A stretch of DNA of 64,000 nt from Tepidicaulis marinus (GTDB lineage Bacteria > Pseudomonadota > Alphaproteobacteria > Parvibaculales > Parvibaculaceae), in contig NZ_BBIO01000003.1 in assembly GCF_000739695.1 (NCBI RefSeq), positions 124,001 to 188,000 on the forward strand, written 5' to 3'. The notes below the pieces were generated by a model that worked only from the letters and a program-made list of their open reading frames with translations, made no database searches and was not told the origin of the DNA. The translations under genes and the position numbers were made by a program. Of this stretch, positions 51,507 to 60,550 are shown one piece after another; positions within the stretch are counted from its first letter, which is position 1; each line of letters starts with the position of its first letter.

Positions 51507-52228
51507 AGGACCGGGCCTTGGGCGGCACCTGGGGCGGCGCCTGGGGCTGGCGCCCGGAAGCGGCGGGCGGCCTTCACCAGGGCGCGGAAAAGTTCGTTCT
51601 GATAGCGGTCGAACACCAGAAACTCCGGGTGCCATTGCACGCCGATGAGAAAGCGTTTCGTCGTCGCTTCGATGGCCTGCACCATGCCGTGTTCGTCCCG
51701 CGCGGCGACCTGCAATCTTTCTCCCAGCCGGTCGATCGCTTGATGATGGAGCGCGTTGACGCGGCGGCGCTCCTCGCCCTTGAGCAAGTGCTGCAGGCGC
51801 GTGCCGGGAACCAGCGAAACGGTTTTGCGCGGCAGAATGGTTTTCTGTTTTTTCAGGCCCGCGTAAACCGCGTAAATATCCTGATGCAGATTGCCGCCGC
51901 GCAGCACGTTGATCATCTGCGCGCCGCGGCAAATGCCGAGTACGGGCAGCTTTCGCTCTTCGGCCTCCGCCAGCACGGCTTTCTCAAGCATGTCGCGCGC
52001 CGGATCTGTCTTGACGGCAAGGGTCGCTTCGCCTTTGTAAAGTTCGGCGCTGATATCGTCGCCCCCGCCGATGACCAGACCGGTGCATTTGGCGATCTCG
52101 GCCCGCGAGGTTTGGGGTGTGACGCGCAATGGTTTTCCGCCTGCCCGCCAGACGGCAAGGCGGTTGAGCTGCCACATCAGCCAGCCGCGCTCATGGGCGC
52201 CGGTTATGCCGATCAGGGGCCGGCTCAT
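51503..52228 (-). CDS. Class I glutamine-amidotransferase-like gamma-glutamyl hydrolase
   Basis: 241 aa. Peptidase C26/PuuD-like: LIGITGAHERGW at the start, LVIGGGDDI, the nucleophile in LPVLGICRGAQMINVLRGG and the His-Glu pair in IGVQWHPEFLV. Enzymes of this kind cleave gamma-glutamyl amide bonds. The start is an ATGA overlap with the amidoligase, so both are made together. In published genome surveys this pair is a recurrent module making or trimming gamma-glutamyl-type isopeptide bonds on small molecules or proteins. Confidence 0.92.
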   Translation of the reverse strand: MSRPLIGITGAHERGWLMWQLNRLAVWRAGGKPLRVTPQTSRAEIAKCTGLVIGGGDDISAELYKGEATLAVKTDPARDMLEKAVLAEAEERKLPVLGICRGAQMINVLRGGNLHQDIYAVYAGLKKQKTILPRKTVSLVPGTRLQHLLKGEERRRVNALHHQAIDRLGERLQVAARDEHGMVQAIEATTKRFLIGVQWHPEFLVFDRYQNELFRALVKAARRFRAPAPGAAPGAAQGPVL

Positions 52229-53223
52229 GTGGCTGCCAATTCCTTGATCCAGGCGGTGCCGGCCTCCGCCCAGCGTTCAGGAGACGGGCTTTCGGCGAGA
52301 TATGCCGCGGCAAGCCGGGTAAGGCTTTCCCCGTCGGCTGCAAGATGTTCCACGGCGAGCCAGCGCTGCCATTCGCGTGTTACCGGCGCAGGGTGCTGGC
52401 CAAGCCGGGAATCGGGCAAACGATAATGAAAAGTCGGCCGGGCTTTGATCAGCGCGTCGCCGACTTTGCGTTTCACCCGGGCTTCGTCCAGATGCGTGAA
52501 AAGCGGCAGAAGGTCGAGCTCGCGGTTCCGTGTCGGGTTGGCTTCCAGATAATCGTCGATCAGCCTGTCCAACTCCGGCGCGTAATGAGGATCCAGAATA
52601 TGCCTGACGTATTCAGGCTCGAAAGGGTCCGCGAAAGGCAGGAACTGGCGCAGCCGGTCTACGTCGATCTCTGCCCGCAGCCAGTCGCGCAAGAGGCAGA
52701 AGGCGCGCAAATGCGCCAGGATATAAGAGGCGCTTTCTTCGGCGACTTCGGGGTTGAGTTGCAGGCCGAACGCATAAAAGGGCGAGCCTTTCGTGCCTTG
52801 CGCGCCGGCAGCGGCGAGCGCGCCCGTCAACTCGTCGATTTCACCGAGCGCGGTGAAGGGAATGGGCGGGCAAGTGATTTCATTCGGTACGACGGCTTTG
52901 CTGACTTCGCCGATCACCTCACGAGCGTTCTTCTGAAGTTTGCCGAGCAGCGGTTCGAGCCCTTCCTGCGCCTCTTCATCGGCAAGCAGTTTTCCCTCTC
53001 CATGCGCGTATTGGCTGTCGAGCTCCAGGGAAAACGTGCCGTATTTTGTCTCTTCCACCTGCCAGTAAAAGCGTTCGGCTTCGCATATTTTTCCGCCGAA
53101 TAGGCGCTGAACGATATGCGCGGCCTCTTGCAGAGGCAGCGCGCCGAACTCGATTTCCACACCGACACGGCGCAGCGCGCCGCTTTTTGTGCGCGCAAAA
53201 GGGGGCTGACTGGGAAGTTTCAT
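52225..53223 (-). CDS. Amidoligase-family enzyme (ATP-grasp-like carboxylate-amine ligase)
   Basis: 332 aa from the ATG at 53223; the frame extends further up but with no homology. Family features: RVGVEIEFGALPLQEA near the start, KYGTFSLELD, PNEITCPPIPF and YAFGLQLNPEVAEE. Amidoligases of this superfamily (COG-like group related to glutamine synthetase fold) form isopeptide bonds. The ATGA junction with the hydrolase downstream is characteristic of the pair. Target unknown. Confidence 0.86.
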   Translation of the reverse strand: MKLPSQPPFARTKSGALRRVGVEIEFGALPLQEAAHIVQRLFGGKICEAERFYWQVEETKYGTFSLELDSQYAHGEGKLLADEEAQEGLEPLLGKLQKNAREVIGEVSKAVVPNEITCPPIPFTALGEIDELTGALAAAGAQGTKGSPFYAFGLQLNPEVAEESASYILAHLRAFCLLRDWLRAEIDVDRLRQFLPFADPFEPEYVRHILDPHYAPELDRLIDDYLEANPTRNRELDLLPLFTHLDEARVKRKVGDALIKARPTFHYRLPDSRLGQHPAPVTREWQRWLAVEHLAADGESLTRLAAAYLAESPSPERWAEAGTAWIKELAAT

Positions 53224-53344
53224 AAAAAGAATATGCCGCTGGGTGGAAGAGGCGGTCAAGAGAACGCGCCGGCGAAAATCTTCCGCGCCCGCCTGCATGG
53301 CCGATAAGGGGCAATCGGGCGGCAGGCAGGCGCGGGAGAGATTT

Positions 53345-53887
53345 TTAGGAGGCGTAGCTGCCGTGAGCCATACCCGTTTGCGGAACCAGCCGGGTGCGCT
53401 GCACGGCGGCGCTTTCAAGCTCGCGCAATTTACGCCGCGCGCGGAAGAGCCGGCTCTTCACCGTGCCGGTGGCAATGCCGAGCTCGCTGGCGACTTCATC
53501 ATATTGAAGCCCGTCGATGGCAATCAGTTTGAGGATGTTGCGTTCATCCGATTTAAGCTGATTGAAGCAGCGCTGAAAATCGCGCAGCTCGATGGCCCAA
53601 TGCTGATGCGGTTCGACGGACAGGCCCGACTGCCAGTCTTCCACCGGAACCGTTTCGCCGCGGCGCTTCTGCTTGCGGCAATTGTCGATATGCACATTGT
53701 GCAGAATCGTGAAAAGCCAGGAACGCAGATTGGTGCCGGCCGTGAATTGCTGCTTTTTGGCAATGGCCCGTTCCAAGCAATCTTGAACGAGATCGTCGGC
53801 TCTCGTTACTTCCCGCGTCAGCGAGCGCGCATAGCGGCGCAGATGGGGGATTTCGGTTTCCAGAGCGTCGAGTTCGAAGTTCTTCAT
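53345..53887 (-). CDS. ECF-family RNA polymerase sigma factor
   Basis: 180 aa with region 2 (YARSLTREVTRADDLVQDCL, TNLRSWLFTILHNVHIDNC) and region 4 (LKSDERNILKLIAIDGLQYD, EVASELGIATGTVKSRLFRA). It resembles ECF groups whose anti-sigma partner has an N-terminal helical domain. It is not obviously EcfG. The gene with an anti-sigma-like product lies 700 nt away on the opposite strand. Together they could form a regulatory pair, with the ribbon-helix-helix gene between them. Confidence 0.92.
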   Translation of the reverse strand: MKNFELDALETEIPHLRRYARSLTREVTRADDLVQDCLERAIAKKQQFTAGTNLRSWLFTILHNVHIDNCRKQKRRGETVPVEDWQSGLSVEPHQHWAIELRDFQRCFNQLKSDERNILKLIAIDGLQYDEVASELGIATGTVKSRLFRARRKLRELESAAVQRTRLVPQTGMAHGSYAS

Positions 53888-54270
53888 GGGGGGTAAGTCC
53901 TTCTCTCGTGTGTCGTGTCATCTCGTTCCGACGCTTTTGAGGCTATCGCCTCTCAAATCTCCTTCAAGTAAAAACGCATGAATTACTTTGTCATGTTAAG
54001 TAACGTGATGAAGAGATGTATGTTGATCATTTTTAGTTTCTTATGTTTATTGAGGATAATGATTGAGAAGTGTAACTGACGTATTTTGAGTAAGTTGTGC
54101 CGGTGCGGCGTTTGAGCTAGGCTGAGAGCCAGTTACCGCATGATCGGCGCGGGGGCGGGACTCAACTTGACGGTGAATTGACACGGGCTGCGGCGGGGTG
54201 AGCGGCAGTCTCGTGCCTATGGGTCAAGTACGTATTGGCCGCACACGTCTGGGGCGTGATAGGAAAAGTC
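53888..54270. other. AT-rich intergenic region between sigma-factor and RHH genes
   Basis: 383 nt, clearly lower in GC than its surroundings between 53980 and 54110. It must hold the promoters of the sigma factor and the RHH gene. No exact EcfG-type promoter is visible here. No further gene seen. Confidence 0.6.
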
Positions 54271-54498
54271 ATGGCTGAGAACCGTAAGTTGCACAGAACC
54301 GAAAGATTGCAGGTCATGCTGGATGAGCGTGAACTGAACCTGATTGACGAATGGCGTTTCGATAAACGTATTCCCACCCGTGCTGCTGCCATTCGCGAGC
54401 TGATTGCCCGGGGTTTGAATGCCCAAAATCTCGAAGACCCGGAGCAGCGCGCGCGCAGCACCGATTACAGCGTGATGGGTGAGAGCGGCGGTCTCTAA
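54271..54498 (+). CDS. Ribbon-helix-helix domain protein
   Basis: 75 aa from the ATG at 54271 (AGGA upstream). RTERLQVMLDERELNLIDEW followed by RIPTRAAAIRELIARGL is the RHH pattern of short alphaproteobacterial DNA-binding or adaptor proteins. Divergent from the sigma factor gene. No toxin gene is next to it, so a plain regulator is more likely than an antitoxin. Confidence 0.85.
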   Translation: MAENRKLHRTERLQVMLDERELNLIDEWRFDKRIPTRAAAIRELIARGLNAQNLEDPEQRARSTDYSVMGESGGL

Positions 54499-54540
54499 AC
54501 ACCAAAGAACCCGTCAGATGCCGTTTCGCCGATAAAAGAC

Positions 54541-54565
54541 GGAACCGGCTGCGCTACATGACGTT
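54541..54565 (+). promoter_or_regulatory. EcfG-type general stress promoter of the anti-sigma-like gene
   Basis: GGAAC (54541-54545), 16-nt spacer, CGTT (54562-54565). An ATG at 54558 lies within the promoter and therefore cannot be the start; this decides for the ATG at 54600. Confidence 0.65.
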
Positions 54566-54599
54566 TTCTGACATGTACCCCAAGCGTATCGAGTGGCAC

Positions 54600-54911
54600 A
54601 TGACGGAGAAGCATACGATCAGCTATCAGGACCTATGGGACTATCTGGACGGATTGCTGGACACGCCGCAGGCGCGCCAGGTAATCGAAGCCACGCTGAT
54701 GCGTGATGAAGCGCTCGCGGCGGAATTCTCGCTGATGCGGGCTCAGCACCGGGTGCTGACGCAAACCTCCGCTTCTGTCGAACACGAGGCGGTTCCTGAA
54801 CGATTGCTCGAGGTGATCCGCCGCGCGCGCGGCCGGTGCCCGGGCGATATGTGCAGCAACGACAATACGGGCAATGGCTGCACGGGTAATGGCAGCGTGA
54901 AAACCGGATAG
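54600..54911 (+). CDS. Soluble anti-sigma-like protein
   Basis: 103 aa from the ATG at 54600. The segment SYQDLWDYLDGLLDTPQARQ, VIEATLMRDEALAAEFSLMR and EAVPERLLEVIRRAR resembles the N-terminal helical domain of ECF anti-sigma factors. There is no transmembrane helix and no HxxxCxxC zinc motif; the tail is short, Asn/Gly/Cys-rich and low complexity. It could bind the nearby ECF sigma factor. The promoter in front places it under general stress control. Whether this is a truncated or a genuinely soluble anti-sigma factor is not resolvable from sequence. Confidence 0.6.
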   Translation: MTEKHTISYQDLWDYLDGLLDTPQARQVIEATLMRDEALAAEFSLMRAQHRVLTQTSASVEHEAVPERLLEVIRRARGRCPGDMCSNDNTGNGCTGNGSVKTG

Positions 54912-55107
54912 TGATACCGCGCTGCCATCGCCGGCGTCCATCCGGCCTTCATTGCGCCAGTTGGACGAAGAACTTGCCTGCCGGCTACAGCACATTGCCT
55001 CTCATAGCAGGGTTTTATCGGCGCAGCGGTTTCGTTTTCTCCCTCCGGCCCCTATATCTGCCGGAGACCATTTCTCACTCTCCAATGCGTATCTGAAGGA
55101 GGACCAT

Positions 55108-55728
55108 ATGACTTTCGAGCTCCCCGATCTGCCTTATGCCAAGGACGCGCTTGAGCCGGCCATGTCTGCCAAGACGCTCGAGTTCCACCATGGCAAGCAC
55201 CATGCCGGCTACGTGAAAAAGCTTAATGCCGCGATCGAAGGCACCGATTACGCGGGCAAGGATCTCGTGGACATCCTGCTGGCCGCCGACAAGAAGGGCG
55301 ATACGGGTGTTTTCAACAATGCCGCGCAGTCCTGGAACCACGAGTTCTTCTGGAATTGCATGGCCCCGGAAGCAGGCGGCGCGCCCACCGGTAAAATCGG
55401 CGCGGCGATCGAAAAGGTGTTCGGCAGCGCCGACAAGTTCCGCGAGGAATTCGTCAAGGCGGGGGCTGGACGCTTCGGCAGCGGCTGGGTCTGGCTTGTG
55501 GCCGATGGCGACACGCTGAAGATCGTCTCCACGCCCAATGCCGAAACGCCCCATCTGAAAGGCCAGACACCGCTCCTCGTCTGCGACGTTTGGGAGCATG
55601 CCTATTATCTCGATTACCAGAACCAGCGCGACAGCTTCCTGGAAACGTTCCTTGAGAAGCTCGTCAATTGGCGTTTCGTGGAAGCGCAGCTGGAGGCGAC
55701 GGAGGCGGGCAAAAAGCTCGCCGCTTAA
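55108..55728 (+). CDS. sodB: Superoxide dismutase, Fe-type
   Basis: 206 aa from the ATG at 55108 with AAGGAGG. Metal ligands are in LEFHHGKHHAGYV (His), NNAAQSWNHEFFW (His), DVWEHAYYLDY (Asp, His). The Gln in NAAQSWNH marks the iron type; manganese enzymes have Gly there and the Gln elsewhere. Cytoplasmic. About 200 nt after the anti-sigma-like gene and followed by a terminator, so it may be read from both its own and the upstream stress promoter. Confidence 0.96.
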   Translation: MTFELPDLPYAKDALEPAMSAKTLEFHHGKHHAGYVKKLNAAIEGTDYAGKDLVDILLAADKKGDTGVFNNAAQSWNHEFFWNCMAPEAGGAPTGKIGAAIEKVFGSADKFREEFVKAGAGRFGSGWVWLVADGDTLKIVSTPNAETPHLKGQTPLLVCDVWEHAYYLDYQNQRDSFLETFLEKLVNWRFVEAQLEATEAGKKLAA

Positions 55729-55751
55729 GCGCCAATCCACGCTTTTGACAG

Positions 55752-55790
55752 AAACGCTCGGGCAAGGCCGCAACGTTGCCCGGGCGTTTT
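55752..55790 (+). terminator. Terminator after sodB
   Basis: Imperfect stem AACGC-CGGGCAA with TTGCCCG-GCGTT around a 10-nt loop, followed by TTTT. Confidence 0.8.
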
Positions 55791-55865
55791 GCATATTTGA
55801 ACGGCTTAGTGTCTGGACATCGCGACCGCCTTTGCCATGCTTAGGCAAAGCCAAGGGAGGACCGG

Positions 55866-56966
55866 ATGCTCGCCGCGACAGATTTTATCGTCTCTAAAAA
55901 CGACCTGCATGATTTTGCCTTTACCCCTTCGCAGACAGATGAACTGAAGGAGGGTGAGGTTTTGTTGAAGGTGGAGCATTTCGCTTTCACGGCGAACAAC
56001 GTGACCTATGCCGCCTTCGGCGAGGCCATGTCTTATTGGTCATTCTTTCCGGCGGGCGCGGAAGACAAGGGGCGCATTCCGGTCTGGGGGTTTGCGACGG
56101 TTGCCGCCAGCCGGCATCCGGAGATTGTCGAGGGCGAGCGGCTTTACGGCTACCTGCCCATGTCCACGCATTTGAAGGTCAGCCCCACGCAAGTGAAGAA
56201 GGGGTCCTTCTTCGACGGGGCCGCGCACCGGCAAAGGCTTGCCGATGTTTATAATCAATATACGCGCTGCGCGGGCGATCCTTCCTATGAGCCTGCGCAG
56301 GAAGCCTATCAGATGCTTTTCAAGCCGCTTTTCACCACCTCCTTCCTGATCGAGGATCAGTTGCGCGATCAGGATTTCTACGGCGCCAAAGCTGTGGTGA
56401 TTTCCAGCGCCTCGGCGAAAACCTCAATCGGCCTTGCCTTTCTGCTTAAGAAGAACGGCCTGCTCAAGAAAAACGGCGGCATCCGCACCGTGGGGCTCAC
56501 TTCGCCGGGCAATGCGGATTTCGTGCGTGCGCTCGGCTGCTATGACGCGGTCGTGACGTATGACGGGATCGGCAGCATGGAAAAAGAAAAAGCCGTCTTT
56601 GTCGATATCGCTGGCAATGGCGATGTGCGCCGGGCCGTGCATGAGCGCCTTGGCGGCGATCTCGCCTATAGCATGCTGGTGGGCGGCGCGCATTGGGACA
56701 AGGGGGCGGGCGGCGCAGGCGATTTGCCGGGGCCGGCGCCGGAATTCTTTTTCGCGCCGACACAAATCGCCAAGCGGCTCGCGGATTGGGGACCGGCCGG
56801 ATTTCAAAACAGAATTGCCGAAGCGTCGGCTGCTTTCGCCGCCTTTGCGCAAGGCTGGATGAATGTGCGCGAGGGTAAAGGCGAAGAGGCGATCGTGAAA
56901 ACCTATCGCGCCGCGCTCGATGGCACGATCCGCCCCGACGAGGGACATATTCTTTCGTTCGGATAA
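55866..56966 (+). CDS. DUF2855-family protein
   Basis: 366 aa covering the whole DUF2855 length. Recognisable blocks are LLKVEHFAFTANNVTYAAFG, RIPVWGFATV, RLYGYLPMSTHL, VISSASAKTSIGLAFLL and FVDIAGNGDVRRA. The fold is related to medium-chain dehydrogenases (Rossmann-type) but without zinc cysteines. Function unknown; relatives often occur in lipid- or stress-related neighbourhoods. Confidence 0.92.
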   Translation: MLAATDFIVSKNDLHDFAFTPSQTDELKEGEVLLKVEHFAFTANNVTYAAFGEAMSYWSFFPAGAEDKGRIPVWGFATVAASRHPEIVEGERLYGYLPMSTHLKVSPTQVKKGSFFDGAAHRQRLADVYNQYTRCAGDPSYEPAQEAYQMLFKPLFTTSFLIEDQLRDQDFYGAKAVVISSASAKTSIGLAFLLKKNGLLKKNGGIRTVGLTSPGNADFVRALGCYDAVVTYDGIGSMEKEKAVFVDIAGNGDVRRAVHERLGGDLAYSMLVGGAHWDKGAGGAGDLPGPAPEFFFAPTQIAKRLADWGPAGFQNRIAEASAAFAAFAQGWMNVREGKGEEAIVKTYRAALDGTIRPDEGHILSFG

Positions 56967-56973
56967 AACCGTA

Positions 56974-58752
56974 TTAGGCGGCTTCGACCTGGGAGAGGAA
57001 TGTTTCGATCTCTTCCTGCAAGAGGCTCGATTGGCCGGTGAGCGTCTGGGCGGCTTCTTCCAGACGCGCCGCTTCGCTGCCCGCCGCATCGGTATCGTTT
57101 TTGGCTTCGACGGCGGTGCGCTCCAGAGAATGGGCGGTATCCGTCAACTGCGCCATAAGCTCGTTGATTTCACCTGCCGCACGGTTTTGATCTTCGATGA
57201 GATTATGGGTCGCATCCAGCGCGGAATCGATTCGCGTGATCGCCATGCCGACACCCGACATGCCTTCCACCGCCCCGCCGACCGCGTCTTGCACCGCACC
57301 GACCTGCGCTTCGATGGACTGAGTTGCCTCGCGGGTTTGAAGCGCAAGGTTTTTCACTTCCCGGGCAACAACGGCAAACCCCTTGCCGCGCTCGCCCGCC
57401 CGTTCCGCCTCGATCGTGGCATTGAGGGCGAGCAGGTTCGTTTGGTGGGCAATGGCTGCGATGGTCGTCACGATCTCGCCAATTTCCTCTGAAAGCTTGC
57501 CGAGCGTGCCCACTTTGGCGCCGGCTTTTTCCATCCGGGTAACGGCGTCGCTCGAGTGAGCGCGGCAATCGCCGATCTGATTGCCCATTTTACCGGCGCT
57601 CTCCATCAGGCTGCGTGTTTCGCCTGCCACTTTCTCAACGGCGCTGCGGGAGGTTTGCGCGGCTATTTCCGCCTCGCGGGTGCGTTCGGCGGATTGGCGC
57701 GCTTGCCCGCTCATGCGCTCGGCCGTGCCGCGCAATTGGCCGGCCGCTTCGCTCAACACACCGAACCGCTTTTCCGTTGCCGCATTGAAGGCCTGGATCA
57801 GTGCCGCCACCCGGTTTGCCCGGTCTTCCAAGGCTTTCTCGCGCCGTTCCTGTTCGCCTTCCAGATGCCGGCGTTTTTCATTGGCGTTTTTCAGGTGGCT
57901 GAGCGCGCCTGCCAGCGCGCCGATTTCGTCCCGCCGCCCGATATAGGGTACCTCCGCCTCCTCGCGGGCGATCAATTTTTGCGCGCTGAGGGAAAGGCGG
58001 ACAAGCGGCTTCGTGACGATATGGCGCGCGGCGAAGTAAACGGCTGCCGTGGCCGCGAGCGTGACAACAAGGGTGGAGACGACAAGAAGCCAGCGAATGA
58101 GCGCAGCGGTTGCCTCTGCCGTCTTGGCCTCTTCGGCAATCTCAGCCATGGCGGTGGACATCTCAGCGCGGGCCTGTTCGGCGGAAAGACTGTCTTCGGC
58201 GATCTTCAAATTAAGCGCACTGATTTTCTGCTGAAGCGCGGCGGGATCCGCCATGGCGTTTGCGAACGTCTCCGCTTTTGCTTTTACCTCGGAAAAGGAA
58301 GCGTTCTGCAAGATATATTCGCGCGCCGAGGACTGGTAGCGCCCTTCTTCGAATATACCCACGGACACTCGGACGGTGCCGTCCATTTCTTCGACAACGA
58401 GGCGGCCGAGGCGCAAATCGCGGCGTTGAGATATTTTCTTGTACCGCGCGGAGAGAGCGCTGCGGCCTTCATGCAATTTCTCCTCGGCCGAATGGGTTTC
58501 CATGACCCAGGCGCTCATGAGTTTCAGCGGATCGGCTTCAAGCCTTTGGGGCACGCTGCGATAGGCGGCCTGTAAGTCGAAAATCTCGGCGCGCAATCTG
58601 GCGTTCAAACTCTCTAGCGCATCGGCGCGTCCTGCTTCGATTGCCGTAACACGGTCGAGAAAAAGGAGTGTGGTCCCTGCAAAGAGCGCGAGAAGAAGAA
58701 AGAGAACGCTGCTCATTACGGTCAGCAGCTTGACGTCGATACGCATCGTCAT
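56974..58752 (-). CDS. Methyl-accepting chemotaxis protein
   Basis: 592 aa: transmembrane helix at about 10-30, periplasmic region to about 210 with heptad repeats, second transmembrane helix at about 215-240, HAMP domain ([20 protein letters not shown]) and signalling domain with the conserved hairpin [39 protein letters not shown]. No C-terminal CheR-tether pentapeptide. It is convergent with DUF2855. No che gene is in the window. Ligand unknown. Confidence 0.95.
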   Translation of the reverse strand: MTMRIDVKLLTVMSSVLFLLLALFAGTTLLFLDRVTAIEAGRADALESLNARLRAEIFDLQAAYRSVPQRLEADPLKLMSAWVMETHSAEEKLHEGRSALSARYKKISQRRDLRLGRLVVEEMDGTVRVSVGIFEEGRYQSSAREYILQNASFSEVKAKAETFANAMADPAALQQKISALNLKIAEDSLSAEQARAEMSTAMAEIAEEAKTAEATAALIRWLLVVSTLVVTLAATAAVYFAARHIVTKPLVRLSLSAQKLIAREEAEVPYIGRRDEIGALAGALSHLKNANEKRRHLEGEQERREKALEDRANRVAALIQAFNAATEKRFGVLSEAAGQLRGTAERMSGQARQSAERTREAEIAAQTSRSAVEKVAGETRSLMESAGKMGNQIGDCRAHSSDAVTRMEKAGAKVGTLGKLSEEIGEIVTTIAAIAHQTNLLALNATIEAERAGERGKGFAVVAREVKNLALQTREATQSIEAQVGAVQDAVGGAVEGMSGVGMAITRIDSALDATHNLIEDQNRAAGEINELMAQLTDTAHSLERTAVEAKNDTDAAGSEAARLEEAAQTLTGQSSLLQEEIETFLSQVEAA

Positions 58753-58881
58753 GCACCCCGGAACTATCTATCATTTACGGACGGTTGGAAATTTGCGCCC
58801 TGGCCGACAGCGCCGATTAAGAGCGCAGAGTCCTAACAGCTTATGACTGTCATAAATAATTCACGGGATAATAGCGGGCGC

Positions 58882-58910
58882 AAAAAAGCCGCTCTCAAGG
58901 AGCGGCTTTC
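58882..58910 (-). terminator. Terminator of the second flavin monooxygenase
   Basis: GCCGCTC-TCAAG-GAGCGGC; six A on the plus strand give a T-run on the minus strand, 20 nt after the monooxygenase stop. Confidence 0.85.
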
Positions 58911-58929
58911 TTCGCGTTTGATTTGCCTT

Positions 58930-60468
58930 TTAATCGGCAGCGAGCGCAATTTTTTCAGATACTTTGCTGAATGCATAATCGTTGGGATGCAGGCGGCGCG
59001 TCTCGTGCCAGTAGCGCATGGTAAAGCTCGGCCAGAGCGTGGTGTTCTTGCCATCCTCACGCTGATACCAGCTCGTGCAGCCGGAAGACCAGACGGTCGT
59101 CTTGATTTCCTTTTGCAGTTTCTCGTTGAATGCGTCCTGCACGTTCTGGCGCACATCGAGCATATCCGCGCCGCGTTTTTCCACCTCGTCCAGGCATTGG
59201 AGAATGTAATTCACCTGCGCTTCGATCATGAAGATGATCGAATTATGCCCAAGGCCGGTATTGGGGCCGGAGAGGAAAAAGAGATTGGGATAGCCGGAAA
59301 CGGAAATGCCGTAATAGGCCTCCGCCCCATTCTTTTCCCAATGGGCATGCAGATCCTTTCCGTCAGGGCCGATGAACTGGCCCGGATTGATGGGATCGGC
59401 CGCTTCAAAGCCCGTGCCATAGATGATCGCGTCGACCTCGATCTCGCGTCCGTCATTGGTGATGATGGAGCTGGCGCGCACTTCTTTGATGCCATCCGTT
59501 TCCAAGGTAACATTGGCGCGATTGAGGGCGGCGTAATAATCGTTGGAAATCAGAAGCCGCTTGCAGCCGGGCATATAATCCGGCGTCAGTTTTTCGCGCA
59601 AAGCCGGATCGTCGATTTGGGAGGCGATATATTTGCGCCCCATCTCGGCGATTTTGTTCATCAGCTTCGGGTTGACGGTAAAGCCGAGGGCGCGGCTTTC
59701 CATGCGCAGATAAATTTGCGAGCGGAAAAGCCGCTGCAGGAAGGGCAGAGCTTTGAAGAGCTTCTGCTCCCAAGGCTTCATGTCCCGGTCGGCTTTGGGC
59801 AGAACCCAGGGCGGTGTGCGCTGGAAAAGATGAAGTTCTTCTACCTTTCCTGCGACTTGCGGCACGAACTGAATGGCGCTCGCCCCGGTGCCGATTACCG
59901 CGACCCGCTTGCCGGTGAAATCATACTCGTGGTCCCAATGGGCCGAGTGAAAGCTCTTGCCTTTGAAGGTCTCGAGCCCGGCGATTTTCGGATAGACGGG
60001 TTTGTGTAACGGGCCCATGCCCGAGACGAGATAGCGGGCGGTGATGATCTCGCCCGTGCCGGTATGCACATGCCAGAGCGCGCTTGCGCCGTCGAATTCG
60101 CAGCGCTTCATTTCCGTGTTGAAACGGATATGGGGGCGCAGCCCGTATTTCTCCGTGCAATGGCGGATATAGCGCTGGATTTCCGGTTGCGGGGAATACA
60201 TCCGGCTCCAATCCGGGTTGGGCTCGAAGGAGAAGGAGTAAAGATGCGAGGGTACATCGCAGGCGCAGCCCGGATAGGTGTTCTCCCGCCAGGTGCCGCC
60301 CACATCCTCCGCCTTTTCGAGCAGCATGAAGGAATGCCGCCCCGCCTTTTGCAGCTGAATGGCCATGCAAAGGCCCGCAAAGCCGGTGCCGATGATCAAG
60401 GTTTCGACATCGGGAGTAACGGGCGCGGCAGGCGCGTTGAAATAGGCCGGTGCGTTCACGGGTCTCAT
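58930..60468 (-). CDS. Baeyer-Villiger-type flavin monooxygenase
   Basis: 512 aa. FAD motif LIIGTGFAGL, GGTWRENTYPGCACD, second dinucleotide motif VAVIGTGASAIQFVP and the fingerprint FKGKSFHSAHWD (FxGxxxHxxxWD) with the conserved His. Thus this copy is intact, unlike the fused one at 19905-22463. It could convert ketones to esters or oxidise other nucleophiles. Followed by its own terminator. Start: ATG with GAGGATGAGACCC upstream. Confidence 0.92.
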   Translation of the reverse strand: MRPVNAPAYFNAPAAPVTPDVETLIIGTGFAGLCMAIQLQKAGRHSFMLLEKAEDVGGTWRENTYPGCACDVPSHLYSFSFEPNPDWSRMYSPQPEIQRYIRHCTEKYGLRPHIRFNTEMKRCEFDGASALWHVHTGTGEIITARYLVSGMGPLHKPVYPKIAGLETFKGKSFHSAHWDHEYDFTGKRVAVIGTGASAIQFVPQVAGKVEELHLFQRTPPWVLPKADRDMKPWEQKLFKALPFLQRLFRSQIYLRMESRALGFTVNPKLMNKIAEMGRKYIASQIDDPALREKLTPDYMPGCKRLLISNDYYAALNRANVTLETDGIKEVRASSIITNDGREIEVDAIIYGTGFEAADPINPGQFIGPDGKDLHAHWEKNGAEAYYGISVSGYPNLFFLSGPNTGLGHNSIIFMIEAQVNYILQCLDEVEKRGADMLDVRQNVQDAFNEKLQKEIKTTVWSSGCTSWYQREDGKNTTLWPSFTMRYWHETRRLHPNDYAFSKVSEKIALAAD

Positions 60469-60550
60469 CCTCCAATTATGACATTTTGTCAGTTATGGTG
60501 GATTGACGCCGCGTCTGTCAAGCATTTTGGGTTTTCACCCTAAATATCGG

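Noticed and set aside
54558-54600. Upstream start of the anti-sigma-like gene at 54558
   Set aside because: The ATG overlaps the stress promoter and would not be in the mRNA from it.
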